From Kolteria novifilia (GTDB lineage: Bacteria > Planctomycetota > Planctomycetia > Kolteriales > Kolteriaceae), in the NCBI GenBank assembly GCA_007748055.1, contig CP036279.1:1426001-1490000 (forward strand): a DNA stretch of 64,000 nt. Direction: 5' to 3'. Positions 36,814-45,296 of this stretch are shown piece after piece (position 1 is the first letter of the stretch; each line of letters begins with the position of its first letter). Position numbers and translations under genes: made by a program. A model generated the notes under the pieces. That model did no database searches, was not told where the DNA came from, and saw only the letters and a list, made by a program, of their open reading frames with translations.

Positions 36814-37863
36814 TCAGAGACCCGTGCCGTAGCCACGGACGACGTTGTCGTAGTAGTGATCGAAATCGTAGAAACCGTCGTCAGGTGAGCGGACCTGAAG
36901 AAGCGGTCGGACGGCGTGAACGAGACCCGATCGACTGTGAACGACAATCAAAAGGTGCTCATCGGATCCCTGGGTCTGCACCTCTCGACGATTCGAGTAA
37001 GCGGTGTTGCGGGAAACGTCTTGAACAAACTCGTCGCGTAGCCAAAGGGCGATTTGAGAGTCACGTGCCGCGCTGCCGATCACGCGACCGTCGGGAGCGA
37101 ACATGATGTCGAATGCCAACGCGTTCTCATCGCGAGTCAGTCGACTCAAACGGCTCTCGGAAGCATCCACGGCCGTGGCAAGGCTCGCAGGCATCTGGCC
37201 GAGATCAATAGCTACGCCCTTTGGAAGTTGATTGACTTCACCATCGGCAATAGGAACGGGAGGCCTGGGGATGACGTACTCAATGTCGCTGATGCGTCCT
37301 GTAGTCGACGCGGCTCCGACAGGCAATGGTGTATCGAGAGTCAGAACTCTCGAACCTGCAGCGACATTGAATGAATGGTACTGGCCAGCGTGTCCAAGAC
37401 GGATGACACCGACATGATTCGTGCCACTTTGAGGCAATTGCTGAAGCTGTGCCGCAACCAACTCTTGAGTGTCTCCGTCGGAATTGGCGGCAAGTGTGAC
37501 TTGTCTCACAACTCGGACGGATCCGGCCGTATCCGTCGAAGCGGAAGCGCCTCCCGCCGAAATCGGCTCGGCCGGCTCGACGAAAATAATTGAGCGAACG
37601 AGCGAGAGGTCGTCCGGATCTTGAAGCAGTCGCACCCCTCGCGGCTCGTCGGCCGCGAGAGCCTTGTCCCTCGCGGCGACGAGGAGGGCTTGCAATTGCC
37701 TCGCTCCAGCTCGGACCTGATCTCCCTGCGCCATCCTTGAGAGTGTTGGTAGGGCAATTGCGGCGATCGTAGTCGCAATGATGATCACCACCAACATCTC
37801 GATAAGCGTAAAGCCGGGAGAGACGGAAAGGCGATGCTTCGCAAATCGGATATACCTTGTCAC
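36814..37863 (-). CDS. GspH-like pseudopilin
   Basis: 349 residues. Leader MTRYIRFAKHRLSVSPG, then FTLIEMLVVIIIATTIAAIA with E at +5, then RQLQALLVAARDKALAADEP, which matches the GspH/FimT helix that follows the hydrophobic N-terminus. FimT/GspH proteins are minor pseudopilins that prime fibre assembly. The ATG overlaps the stop codon of the preceding gene by 4 bp (ATGA), showing translational coupling. It is longer than normal (about 170 residues) through a beta-rich C-terminal half. Confidence 0.82.
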   Translation of the reverse strand: MTRYIRFAKHRLSVSPGFTLIEMLVVIIIATTIAAIALPTLSRMAQGDQVRAGARQLQALLVAARDKALAADEPRGVRLLQDPDDLSLVRSIIFVEPAEPISAGGASASTDTAGSVRVVRQVTLAANSDGDTQELVAAQLQQLPQSGTNHVGVIRLGHAGQYHSFNVAAGSRVLTLDTPLPVGAASTTGRISDIEYVIPRPPVPIADGEVNQLPKGVAIDLGQMPASLATAVDASESRLSRLTRDENALAFDIMFAPDGRVIGSAARDSQIALWLRDEFVQDVSRNTAYSNRREVQTQGSDEHLLIVVHSRSGLVHAVRPLLQVRSPDDGFYDFDHYYDNVVRGYGTGL

Positions 37864-39086
37864 CTTTCGAGCTCCGTCAAATCGTAGTTGAGAATATTGT
37901 CTTCGGTCAGACGAACTCGCGAAGTGTCGCCGGTGACCCGAGCACCGATGAAACCGGGATAGTTGGCTCCGACCCCAGGTATCGACCCCGTATCTTCGAC
38001 GAGGAGTCCGAACTCGCCATCCGGACCGGCCGACATGATCAGTGGCATTAGCGGGTAAACGCGGACGGTTCCCGGCACGGGCGACGTCGTGATGTCGATC
38101 GCATCGGAGGAAGAGCTTGGGATTGCATAGGGCCAGTGGAGACGGTAGAAACCTCCGGGAACCCTGTTTGTGGTCGACAATTCGGCCGATGCCTGTTCAA
38201 AGAATTGCTGTCGAAGATTCGTATTCCCGAACCAACTTGACGTTCCAAGTACGCCGTCAGGATCGACACCGTTGCTATCGACGGTGGCACTCAAGTTGTT
38301 TGGATCGGTTGTGCGCAGGAGCGACCGCGGGAGTTGCCCCGTGCCTTCCATCAAGTAAGCTACGTAGTCTACGGGCCAGCGATAGAAGGCAAGTGGATTC
38401 CCCCAGGCATCGACGAATTCAAGTAGTCCGTCGCCGTCAGTATCGTCGATGAATCGGCCGGGAATCTGGTCAAGAGAAAAGGTGCCGCCTTCCACTGGGA
38501 TACCAAGAATCAGATAGAGACACTCGGATCCTTCCGTGTTCACATCATCATGACCAGAGGGCAACGAGGCATTGGTCCCCGTTTGGCCCGTCGCTTTCTC
38601 GAATTCACGCACCATAGCGGCGACTTCGGCGCGGACGTTGCGGCCCGTTGCACGACCGATTGTACTGTCGGTGCCAATACCTCCGAGAATTTGGTTGCTT
38701 CCTGTTTGGGGGCCGGGCAAGAAGTCTTTGAAACGCTGGGGAAACACCTTTCTCATCGAGTCCAATCGAGCAAGAACACGCGCACGTTTGCCAACGGCGG
38801 AGTTGTCAGGCGATGCAGAAGTACCCCCAGCGGGAACTTTGAAGTCGTTGATATCCAGAGACACGATGCCTGCATTGAAAGCTTCGATTCGCTCCTTGAG
38901 CGCCATATCGAGCTGGCGAACGAGCGCTTGAGTTGCCGCTTCGTGTCCGCGTCGCGCGTAGGCGATGTATCCGCCAGCCGCGAGTCCCGTCAGGATCGCG
39001 ATGATGACGACGACGACAAGAATCTCGACGAGCGTAAAACCCGCCCGGACAAATCGTTGGCTAGCCAGTACGTACCTAATCATCAT
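37860..39086 (-). CDS. GspG-like major pseudopilin, paralogue 2
   Basis: 408 residues. Leader MMIRYVLASQRFVRAG, then FTLVEILVVVVIIAILTGLA and GYIAYARRGHEAATQALVRQ, the classical GspG N-terminus. Near the C-terminal part, DGDGLLEFVDAWGNPLAFYR matches the DxWGNP signature of GspG, and a loop MSAGPDGEFGL resembles the DG...G calcium loop of GspG C-termini. The ATG overlaps the stop of the preceding GspG-like gene. It is larger than GspG (about 145 residues) because of an insertion in the middle. Confidence 0.85.
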   Translation of the reverse strand: MMIRYVLASQRFVRAGFTLVEILVVVVIIAILTGLAAGGYIAYARRGHEAATQALVRQLDMALKERIEAFNAGIVSLDINDFKVPAGGTSASPDNSAVGKRARVLARLDSMRKVFPQRFKDFLPGPQTGSNQILGGIGTDSTIGRATGRNVRAEVAAMVREFEKATGQTGTNASLPSGHDDVNTEGSECLYLILGIPVEGGTFSLDQIPGRFIDDTDGDGLLEFVDAWGNPLAFYRWPVDYVAYLMEGTGQLPRSLLRTTDPNNLSATVDSNGVDPDGVLGTSSWFGNTNLRQQFFEQASAELSTTNRVPGGFYRLHWPYAIPSSSSDAIDITTSPVPGTVRVYPLMPLIMSAGPDGEFGLLVEDTGSIPGVGANYPGFIGARVTGDTSRVRLTEDNILNYDLTELER

Positions 39087-40174
39087 CAGTTATTGCGCTC
39101 CGCGGCGAAGTTTCCGATCGTCATTCCTGGTGCAACGTTGCTGAGGTCGTCCACGCCGTTGGGATCACTGGATCCAGTAGATGCCCCGAACTGGCCACCA
39201 CGCCCGAATAGGCCATCCTCTCCAGGCGAGATGATCTGGTACGTGTTGGGATTGAATGGTCGCACTACCTCTCCGCCTGTTGGTGCATGATCTGTTTCTG
39301 TGAGCGGATTCGGCGCAAAACAATCGCTCGCGTGAACGGTGGGAGGTGATCCGGAGTTTGCCGTGCTAATGTTTGGCCACGTCATTTGGAAGAAGGCAAG
39401 CGGGATGTCTCCATTCGAAGCCAGACCCAATTCACAGTCGTATGGTCGATAGCCACGACCCTCGTAGGAGCTGAAGTAAGCGTAGGGGCCTTCGCTCTCC
39501 AAGGCACGATAGCTTGGAAGCTTTGTAGTTGGACGGGGATCGGTTGCCCCGAAGTCCCAGTCGTTCTCGGCGGCTGCAAGCGCGATAGGACCATCCGTGG
39601 CGGTCCTCTGGTATAGCCTGCCGGCATCGAAATTGTAGAAGGGCCCGACTCGAGACAGGCTGGTTGCAGTGCTCGTGACGGGTACCCCGCTAGGGTTTTC
39701 TGGATCAGCTGAGAAACCGTATGTCGCGTAAATCCCGCCGGTTTGAGGCTGAGCGATTCCTCCCAGGAAGAAGACGAGGCACTCATCGCCTTCTAGTTCA
39801 TAGGATGTCGTCGATCCGTCATCAAACCAATTGAACGTTGTGGCTGAAGTACCAGTTCCGGGCTCAATAGCGATTTGAGGCCAGATCTTTCTGAGGTACT
39901 TGAAGCTGTGAGCATCAAACGCATCTGTAAGGTCATATCTCTGATTCTCCTTGAGCCTGATTCGACTCGGAGGGTAGATACCAAACTGATCCTTGAACTT
40001 CTCCAGTGCCAACGACAGTTCGTTGATCTCTGCATGCCCTCTGGTGAGATTTGCCGCACCAATCGCGCCCATGATCGCGGGCAACAAAAACGCCACCAGA
40101 AGTCCCAGTATGACGATCACAACAAGCAATTCGACCAAGGTAAACCCGGGTCTCTTGACGTGGTGGGTGATCAC
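39086..40174 (-). CDS. GspG-like major pseudopilin, paralogue 1
   Basis: 362 residues from a GTG at 40174 (MITHHVKRPG), chosen because CAGGAGAG lies just upstream and because it gives a short basic prepilin leader cut before FTLVELLVVIVILGLLVAFL. An ATG at 40213 or 40264 in the same frame would give an unlikely long leader. The helix HAEINELSLALEKFKDQFGI and PPSRI follow the GspG pattern. The C-terminal ISPGEDGLFGRGG resembles the calcium-binding loop of GspG. Genes follow without gap downstream; a 161-bp gap separates it from gspF. Confidence 0.85.
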   Translation of the reverse strand: MITHHVKRPGFTLVELLVVIVILGLLVAFLLPAIMGAIGAANLTRGHAEINELSLALEKFKDQFGIYPPSRIRLKENQRYDLTDAFDAHSFKYLRKIWPQIAIEPGTGTSATTFNWFDDGSTTSYELEGDECLVFFLGGIAQPQTGGIYATYGFSADPENPSGVPVTSTATSLSRVGPFYNFDAGRLYQRTATDGPIALAAAENDWDFGATDPRPTTKLPSYRALESEGPYAYFSSYEGRGYRPYDCELGLASNGDIPLAFFQMTWPNISTANSGSPPTVHASDCFAPNPLTETDHAPTGGEVVRPFNPNTYQIISPGEDGLFGRGGQFGASTGSSDPNGVDDLSNVAPGMTIGNFAAERNN

Positions 40175-40335
40175 AATGCTCTCCTGAACTGCGTGGCTGT
40201 AGACCAAATTCATCGGTCCACACTCGCGGCGCGGACCTTGTTCCTGAGCACGACGTTGTTGCAACTTCGTTGTCCTCCCCGACTGACGGCCCCCGGTGCC
40301 GGTGCCGGTTCGGGGAGGGACTTTGGGCCGATCTG

Positions 40336-41571
40336 TTAACCGCTGAGCTCGGTGAGGAGCTTGATCAGCGGGAGGAAGAGCGCGATGACGATAAAACCGA
40401 CCATCAACCCAAGGATCACGACCATCAAGGGCTCGAGAAGACTCACCAAACTCTCGACCGCGACGTCGACTTCCTCGTCGTAGACGTCGGCGACTTTGAA
40501 GAGCATCGTGTCGAGGTCGCCTGTCTCTTCGCCGACGTCGATCATGTTGATGACCATCTCGTCGACGACGCGCGTCTCGCGGAGAGGGCTGGCGATCGAT
40601 TCACCTTCGCGAATCGAATCGTAGACCTTCTGGAAGGCCCGCTCGAACACGAAATTGTTCGACGTGTCACGACAGATAATCAAGCACTCGAGAATCGGAA
40701 CACCCGACGCGACGAGCGTCCCGAGCGTTCGTGTCGTTCGCGCCACGATCACTTTCCGCGTCAACCCCCCGGAAATGGGGATGCGCAGCGCTATCCAGTC
40801 AATAATGGCTCGACCCCAATAGAACTTCCGCGTCAACTTGATCCCGACGATGACTAAGAACGGGATCAGCGGCAAGGTCCACCAATAGTCGACGACATAC
40901 GTGCTCGCGTCGATCAGGAACTGCGTCATCGCGGGCAGTTCCAGGCCGAAGTCGGCGAAGATCGTCTTAAACTTCGGCACGATGTAATAGAGGATGAAGA
41001 ACAAGATCGAACTGGCGACCATGAGGACGACGACGGGATAGACCATCGCGCCGATGACTTTACGCTTGAGGCTCTGGGCCTTTTCCTTGAAGTCAGCCAG
41101 ACGCTGAAGGATGACTTCGAGGGCACCACCCGCTTCACCCGCCTTGACCATGTTGACGTAGAGGCGGTCGAAGACCTTGGGGTGCTTGGCGAAGGCTTCG
41201 CTCATGGCGAGGCCCGATTCAATATCTTCGACGACATCTTCGAGCGTGTACTTGAGCCGGCTCGGCTTCATCTGCGATTCGAGAATCTGCAGCGACCGTA
41301 GGACCGGCAGGCCGGCATCCTGAAGCGTCGAGAGTTGTCGCGTGAAGGTCGTCAGCTTCTTCGAGGAGACGCCGCCCATGACGAAGCCGCGTTTTTTCTT
41401 GCCGCCACCGCGCTTCTTTTTCTTCTTTCGCTTCGACTTCTCGGTGATTTTGGTGACGAAGTAGCCCTTCTTGCGGATCAGCGCCTGGGCCTCTTCCGTG
41501 CTGGCGGCTTCGATCGTCTCTTTGACCTCTTCGCCACGGCTGTCCATGGCTTCGAATTGAAAGGTCGGCAT
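40336..41571 (-). CDS. gspF: Type II secretion / type IV pilus inner-membrane platform protein (GspF/PilC)
   Basis: 411 residues with two T2SSF domains (about 75-200 and 275-400) and three membrane helices, at about 175-205 (MVYPVVVLMVASSILFFILY), near 235-255 and at the C-terminus (MVVILGLMVGFIVIALFLPL). Signature sequences include FTRQLSTLQDAGLPVLRSLQ and MINMIDVGEETGDLDTML. An unusual Lys/Gly-rich stretch at residues 44-63 (KSKRKKKKKRGGGKKKRG) lies on the cytoplasmic side between the short N-terminal domain and the first T2SSF domain, where it may touch the ATPases. Length otherwise fits GspF (about 405). Confidence 0.94.
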   Translation of the reverse strand: MPTFQFEAMDSRGEEVKETIEAASTEEAQALIRKKGYFVTKITEKSKRKKKKKRGGGKKKRGFVMGGVSSKKLTTFTRQLSTLQDAGLPVLRSLQILESQMKPSRLKYTLEDVVEDIESGLAMSEAFAKHPKVFDRLYVNMVKAGEAGGALEVILQRLADFKEKAQSLKRKVIGAMVYPVVVLMVASSILFFILYYIVPKFKTIFADFGLELPAMTQFLIDASTYVVDYWWTLPLIPFLVIVGIKLTRKFYWGRAIIDWIALRIPISGGLTRKVIVARTTRTLGTLVASGVPILECLIICRDTSNNFVFERAFQKVYDSIREGESIASPLRETRVVDEMVINMIDVGEETGDLDTMLFKVADVYDEEVDVAVESLVSLLEPLMVVILGLMVGFIVIALFLPLIKLLTELSG

Positions 41572-41874
41572 CGGCTGCTGCTCCTGGACAACCCGTTGTC
41601 GTTTTCCATGACGAACGGCGTTTCTAGTGCCCTGCTTGGCAGGTTCGTGACAGGGAGTCTCGTGTTCCTATCGTGGGTGCGCTTGCCCTATCAACGGCGA
41701 TCCCGCATGCCCACACGGAGAGCGTGAGCATGGTTGTCGGCGAATGAACTTACCAATCAGGACAATAGACCTTCTTCCTAAACTCTAAACGTCGACCCGG
41801 CGCGTTTTTCGACGGCGCTTGTCGTTTCGAAACACCAACGTCAGTCTTGCTCTTCGTCTTGCCCCATTCACGCA
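41572..41874. other. Non-coding gap inside the secretion operon (gspE-2 to gspF)
   Basis: 303 bp with no supported gene. A short hairpin CCTGC-TTG-GCAGG is at 41631-41643. The gap may contain a secondary promoter for gspF and the pseudopilin genes; no clear -35/-10 pair was identified. Confidence 0.4.
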
Positions 41875-43698
41875 CTACTGAATGTCTTCGTCGAGGATCG
41901 TTTCACGCGCCACTTCGTCGATGGTCGTGTGCCCTTCGAAGATCGCTCGCAAGCCCGCTTCGCGGAGGGTGGTCATCCCATTCTGCTTGGCGGCCTTGAT
42001 GAGTTCGTCCTTGGTCGCTCCCTTGTTGATCATTTCGCGAATGTGATCGTCGCACACCAGCAGCTCAAAGACACCCTGGCGTCCCTTGTAACCGCTGTTG
42101 GTGCAGAACTCGCAGCCCGCGCCGCGGTAGAACTTCCGGTCGCGGACCTTCTCGGGGAGCAGGTTTAGCTCCATGAGCATTTCGGGGGTCGGCGAGAACT
42201 CCTCGCGACACTTCGTGCAGATGCGGCGGACCAGACGTTGGGCGAGCACCCCTTCGACGGTCGCGGAGATCAGGAACGCCGGAACGCCCATGTCCCGCAG
42301 ACGCGTCACGGCGCCGGCCGCGTCGTTGGTATGCAACGTGCTGAAGACCAAGTGACCAGTCAGCGACGATTGGATCGCGATTTGAGCCGTCTCGAAGTCA
42401 CGGATCTCGCCGACGAGGATGATGTCGGGATCCTGTCGCAAGATCGCCCGCAGGGCGTTGGCGAAGGTAACATCGATATCGGGGTTGATCGGCACCTGAA
42501 TGATGCCGTCGATGTCGTACTCGATCGGATCTTCGGTGGTGATGATCTTCTCGGTGATCTTGTTCAGTTCGGTCAACGCGGAGTAGAGCGTCGTCGTCTT
42601 GCCGGAACCGGTTGGGCCGGTAACGAGCACGATCCCGTTGGGGCTCTCGATCAGTTTCCGGAAGGGGACGAGCGTCTTCTCGGGCATCCCGACCTTCTCG
42701 AGGTCGAGATTGACGACGGTCCGGTCGAGGATTCGCATGACGATGCCTTCGCCGAACATGGTCGGCAGGACCGAGACGCGAAGGTCAATCGGGTTGCCAC
42801 CGAGCGAAAGTTCGATGCGGCCGTCTTGTGGCAGTCGCCGTTCGGCGATGTCGAGATTCGCCATGACCTTGACGCGGCTGGCGATCGCGGGAGCGAGGTG
42901 TCTCGGCGGCGGCGTCAACTCGTGCATCACGCCGTCGGCCCGGTACCGCATGCGGAATTCGCCTTCGAAGGGTTCGAGGTGAATGTCGCTGGCCTTGTCG
43001 CGAATGGCCATCAGCATGACCATGTTGAGCAGCTTGCGGACCGGCGCGGCCTCGGCCATTTCCTCGAGACTGTCGAGATCGATCGACCCGGTTTGGCCGG
43101 CGTCGGGACGAAGGCTCTCATCGACCGCCATCTGCGCCACCAGATCGTCGATCGAGGAGCCGCCAACGGCCGAGTAATTCCGGGAGATCGCCTCCATGAC
43201 GAGGTCTTCCTCGGCGGCCATGCCGATGACATCGTTGACCGGCAGCAGGTTGCGCAGGTCGTCGAGAGCCATGATGTTGCTCGGGTCGGCCATCGCGACC
43301 GAGAGGACGCCCTCTTCGTACTTGACTGGGAGGATCTTGTAGAGGGTGCACATGTTCTCGTCGATCAAGCCAAGCGCGTCGCCGGGAACCATGAACTCGT
43401 CGTCGAGCATGTCGAAGGTCGACATGCCCTGTTGTTCGGCGAGCGCCTGCAGGAGCATGCGGTCGTCGATCATTTGGAGATCGATCGCGGCCTTGCCGAT
43501 TTGCATGCCCGACATCTTGTGGTGTTCGACGAGCTGCCAGAGTTGATCGTCGGTGATGAAGCCGACGTCGACGAGGACTTGGCCGAGTTTTCGGTGACGG
43601 GCACGGGGCCGCGCGGCGCTCGGGGCCGGGGCCGCCGAGGCTTTGTCCGTCTTCTTCTTGCGAAGACCGGCGGAGAACTTGTTGGGTGCCTTTGCCAT
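41875..43698 (-). CDS. GspE/PilB-type assembly ATPase (second copy)
   Basis: 607 residues from the ATG at 43698 (MAKAPNKFSAGL); a longer frame upstream is arginine-rich antisense of the PilT-like gene and was not used. The N-terminal domain (about 40-190, GQVLVDVGFITDDQLWQLVE) is the GspE N-terminal/MshEN type. The ATPase core has Walker A GPTGSGKTTT, the Asp box IITTEDPIEY, Walker B ILVGEIRDFET and the His box LHTNDAAGA. A four-cysteine zinc motif (CTKC and CEFC) marks it as an assembly ATPase. It powers pseudopilus growth through GspF. It lies between the PilT-like gene (73 bp upstream) and gspF. Confidence 0.94.
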   Translation of the reverse strand: MAKAPNKFSAGLRKKKTDKASAAPAPSAARPRARHRKLGQVLVDVGFITDDQLWQLVEHHKMSGMQIGKAAIDLQMIDDRMLLQALAEQQGMSTFDMLDDEFMVPGDALGLIDENMCTLYKILPVKYEEGVLSVAMADPSNIMALDDLRNLLPVNDVIGMAAEEDLVMEAISRNYSAVGGSSIDDLVAQMAVDESLRPDAGQTGSIDLDSLEEMAEAAPVRKLLNMVMLMAIRDKASDIHLEPFEGEFRMRYRADGVMHELTPPPRHLAPAIASRVKVMANLDIAERRLPQDGRIELSLGGNPIDLRVSVLPTMFGEGIVMRILDRTVVNLDLEKVGMPEKTLVPFRKLIESPNGIVLVTGPTGSGKTTTLYSALTELNKITEKIITTEDPIEYDIDGIIQVPINPDIDVTFANALRAILRQDPDIILVGEIRDFETAQIAIQSSLTGHLVFSTLHTNDAAGAVTRLRDMGVPAFLISATVEGVLAQRLVRRICTKCREEFSPTPEMLMELNLLPEKVRDRKFYRGAGCEFCTNSGYKGRQGVFELLVCDDHIREMINKGATKDELIKAAKQNGMTTLREAGLRAIFEGHTTIDEVARETILDEDIQ

Positions 43699-43771
43699 GG
43701 TGCTACTCGTCGTCTCTGCTGCTATGGTCGGGGTTGGATACGGGTACTCACTCGACGATCGCTGGCGGCGA

Positions 43772-44950
43772 CTATCGGCCGCGTCGGAGGAAGCCCTTCT
43801 TCTTGGGCTCGTCGTCCTCGTACTCGCCATCCTCGTATTCATCGTCCTCGAATTCGTCTTCGTCCTCATCCTCCAGTTTGCCAGCTTCCGCCAGTTCGAT
43901 CTTGGCTCGCAGTTCCTTCGCGCGGACGGCTTTGAAGACGGCGGTCTCCTTCTCGATCGTGCCGGCCTCCCAGAGTCGAAAGAGGCAGTCGTCCATGAGC
44001 TGCATGCCGTGTTTCTTGCCTGTCTGAATGTCCGAGCTGATCCGATACGTCTTGCCTTCACGGATCAGGTTGGCGATCGCGTCGGTGACGACCATGAACT
44101 CGTGGGCGGCGATGACGCCATCGGGGACCTTCGGGCAGAGGCACTGGCACAAGACGCCGATCAGCGCGGTCGAAAGCTGCGTGCGGATCTGGTCCTGCTG
44201 CTCCTGCGGGAAGACGTCAATGATTCGGTTGACGGTGCCTTCGGCGCTGTTGGTATGCAGCGTGCCGAAGACGACGTGGCCCGTTTCCGCGGCGGTGATC
44301 GCCGAGGAGATTGTTTCGAGGTCACGCATCTCGCCGACAAGGATGACGTCGGGATCCTGCCGGAGGGCACGCCGTAGGGCTTCGGCGAAGCTCGGCGTGT
44401 CGACGCCGATCTCGCGCTGCATGATCGTCGACTTCTTGTGCTCGTGCGTGAACTCGATCGGGTCCTCGATCGTGATGATGTGGTGGTCGACGTTCTCGTT
44501 GAGCCAGTTGATCATGCTCGCGAGGCTCGTCGATTTCCCTGAACCGGTCGGGCCGGTCACCAGGAAGAGTCCACGGGGACGATTGATGCAGCCGAGCACC
44601 CCTTTGGGAAGCCCGAGCTGGTCCATCGTCAGAAGGTCGTTCGGAATCCGCCGAAGGACCATGCCGACCCTCTGTCGTTGCTTGAAGACCGAGACCCGAA
44701 AGCGTGCCTGGTTGCCGAAGGCGAAGCCGAAGTCGGAGGTGCCGACTTCCTGCAACTCCTGCTGGCAGCGTTCGGGGGTGATGGCTTTCATGAGGGCGAC
44801 GGTGTCGTCGGGCTCGAGAACCTTGGTATCGAGCCGCCGCATGTGGCCGCTGAGCCGTAGCACGGGGGGTTGGCCCACGGTGATGTGCAGATCGCTCGCC
44901 TTCAAGTTGACGACGGTCTGCAGCAGTTTGTCGATCTGAACCGTGCTCAT
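43772..44950 (-). CDS. pilT: PilT-type retraction ATPase with acidic C-terminal tail
   Basis: 392 residues. The N-terminal KASDLHITVGQPPVLRLSG, Walker A GPTGSGKST, IITIEDPIEF, Walker B ILVGEMRDLET and LHTNSAEGTVNRIID are all typical of PilT. The C-terminal AIANLIREGKTYRISSDIQT corresponds to the PilT AIRNLIRE motif. After the normal end near residue 355 there is a strongly acidic tail (EDEDEDEFEDDEYEDGEYED) finished by a basic KKKGFLRRGR, which usual PilT (about 345 residues) lacks. A retraction ATPase in a cluster that otherwise looks like type II secretion suggests a true type IV pilus or a hybrid machine. Confidence 0.94.
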   Translation of the reverse strand: MSTVQIDKLLQTVVNLKASDLHITVGQPPVLRLSGHMRRLDTKVLEPDDTVALMKAITPERCQQELQEVGTSDFGFAFGNQARFRVSVFKQRQRVGMVLRRIPNDLLTMDQLGLPKGVLGCINRPRGLFLVTGPTGSGKSTSLASMINWLNENVDHHIITIEDPIEFTHEHKKSTIMQREIGVDTPSFAEALRRALRQDPDVILVGEMRDLETISSAITAAETGHVVFGTLHTNSAEGTVNRIIDVFPQEQQDQIRTQLSTALIGVLCQCLCPKVPDGVIAAHEFMVVTDAIANLIREGKTYRISSDIQTGKKHGMQLMDDCLFRLWEAGTIEKETAVFKAVRAKELRAKIELAEAGKLEDEDEDEFEDDEYEDGEYEDDEPKKKGFLRRGR

Positions 44951-45296
44951 TCATGCCTCGATCATGGGAGGCAGGCCACGATACCGAGCCGAACAGCTCG
45001 GAAACCCCTGATGTGCTCTCTTGGCCTGCCGAATTGTGAGTCTCGTCCTCAGGATTTCAAGCGGAAGGTGTCGGTGGCGGATCTCCCGATAGCGAGGGTG
45101 GCGCCGCCGACGACCGCGATCGTCATCAAAATGTCCCGTCCTTCGCGCCCTCCGTCGCGAGTCGCCGTGCCACCGTCTTGGGGAGGTCGTTGGCGGACGA
45201 TGCCTGCTGGCGTCCGTTCGTGCGAGAGAGGAACGCTCTGGTTCCTTGTCGCGTGGAGTCGGTGTCGCTTCGTCCCCTCGGGTTGGTCGGGGATGG
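44951..45296. other. Non-coding gap inside the secretion operon (gspE-1 to pilT)
   Basis: 346 bp without a supported gene. It could hold a promoter for pilT and the genes after it. No terminator-like hairpin with a T-run was found. Confidence 0.4.

Noticed and set aside
42238-43935. Open frame of about 565 codons on the plus strand
   Set aside because: Antisense to the second GspE/PilB gene; no motif, low-complexity Asp/His-rich translation.
43699-44061. Longer start of the second GspE/PilB gene
   Set aside because: The extra 121 codons are arginine-rich antisense of the PilT-like gene; homology begins at the ATG at 43698.
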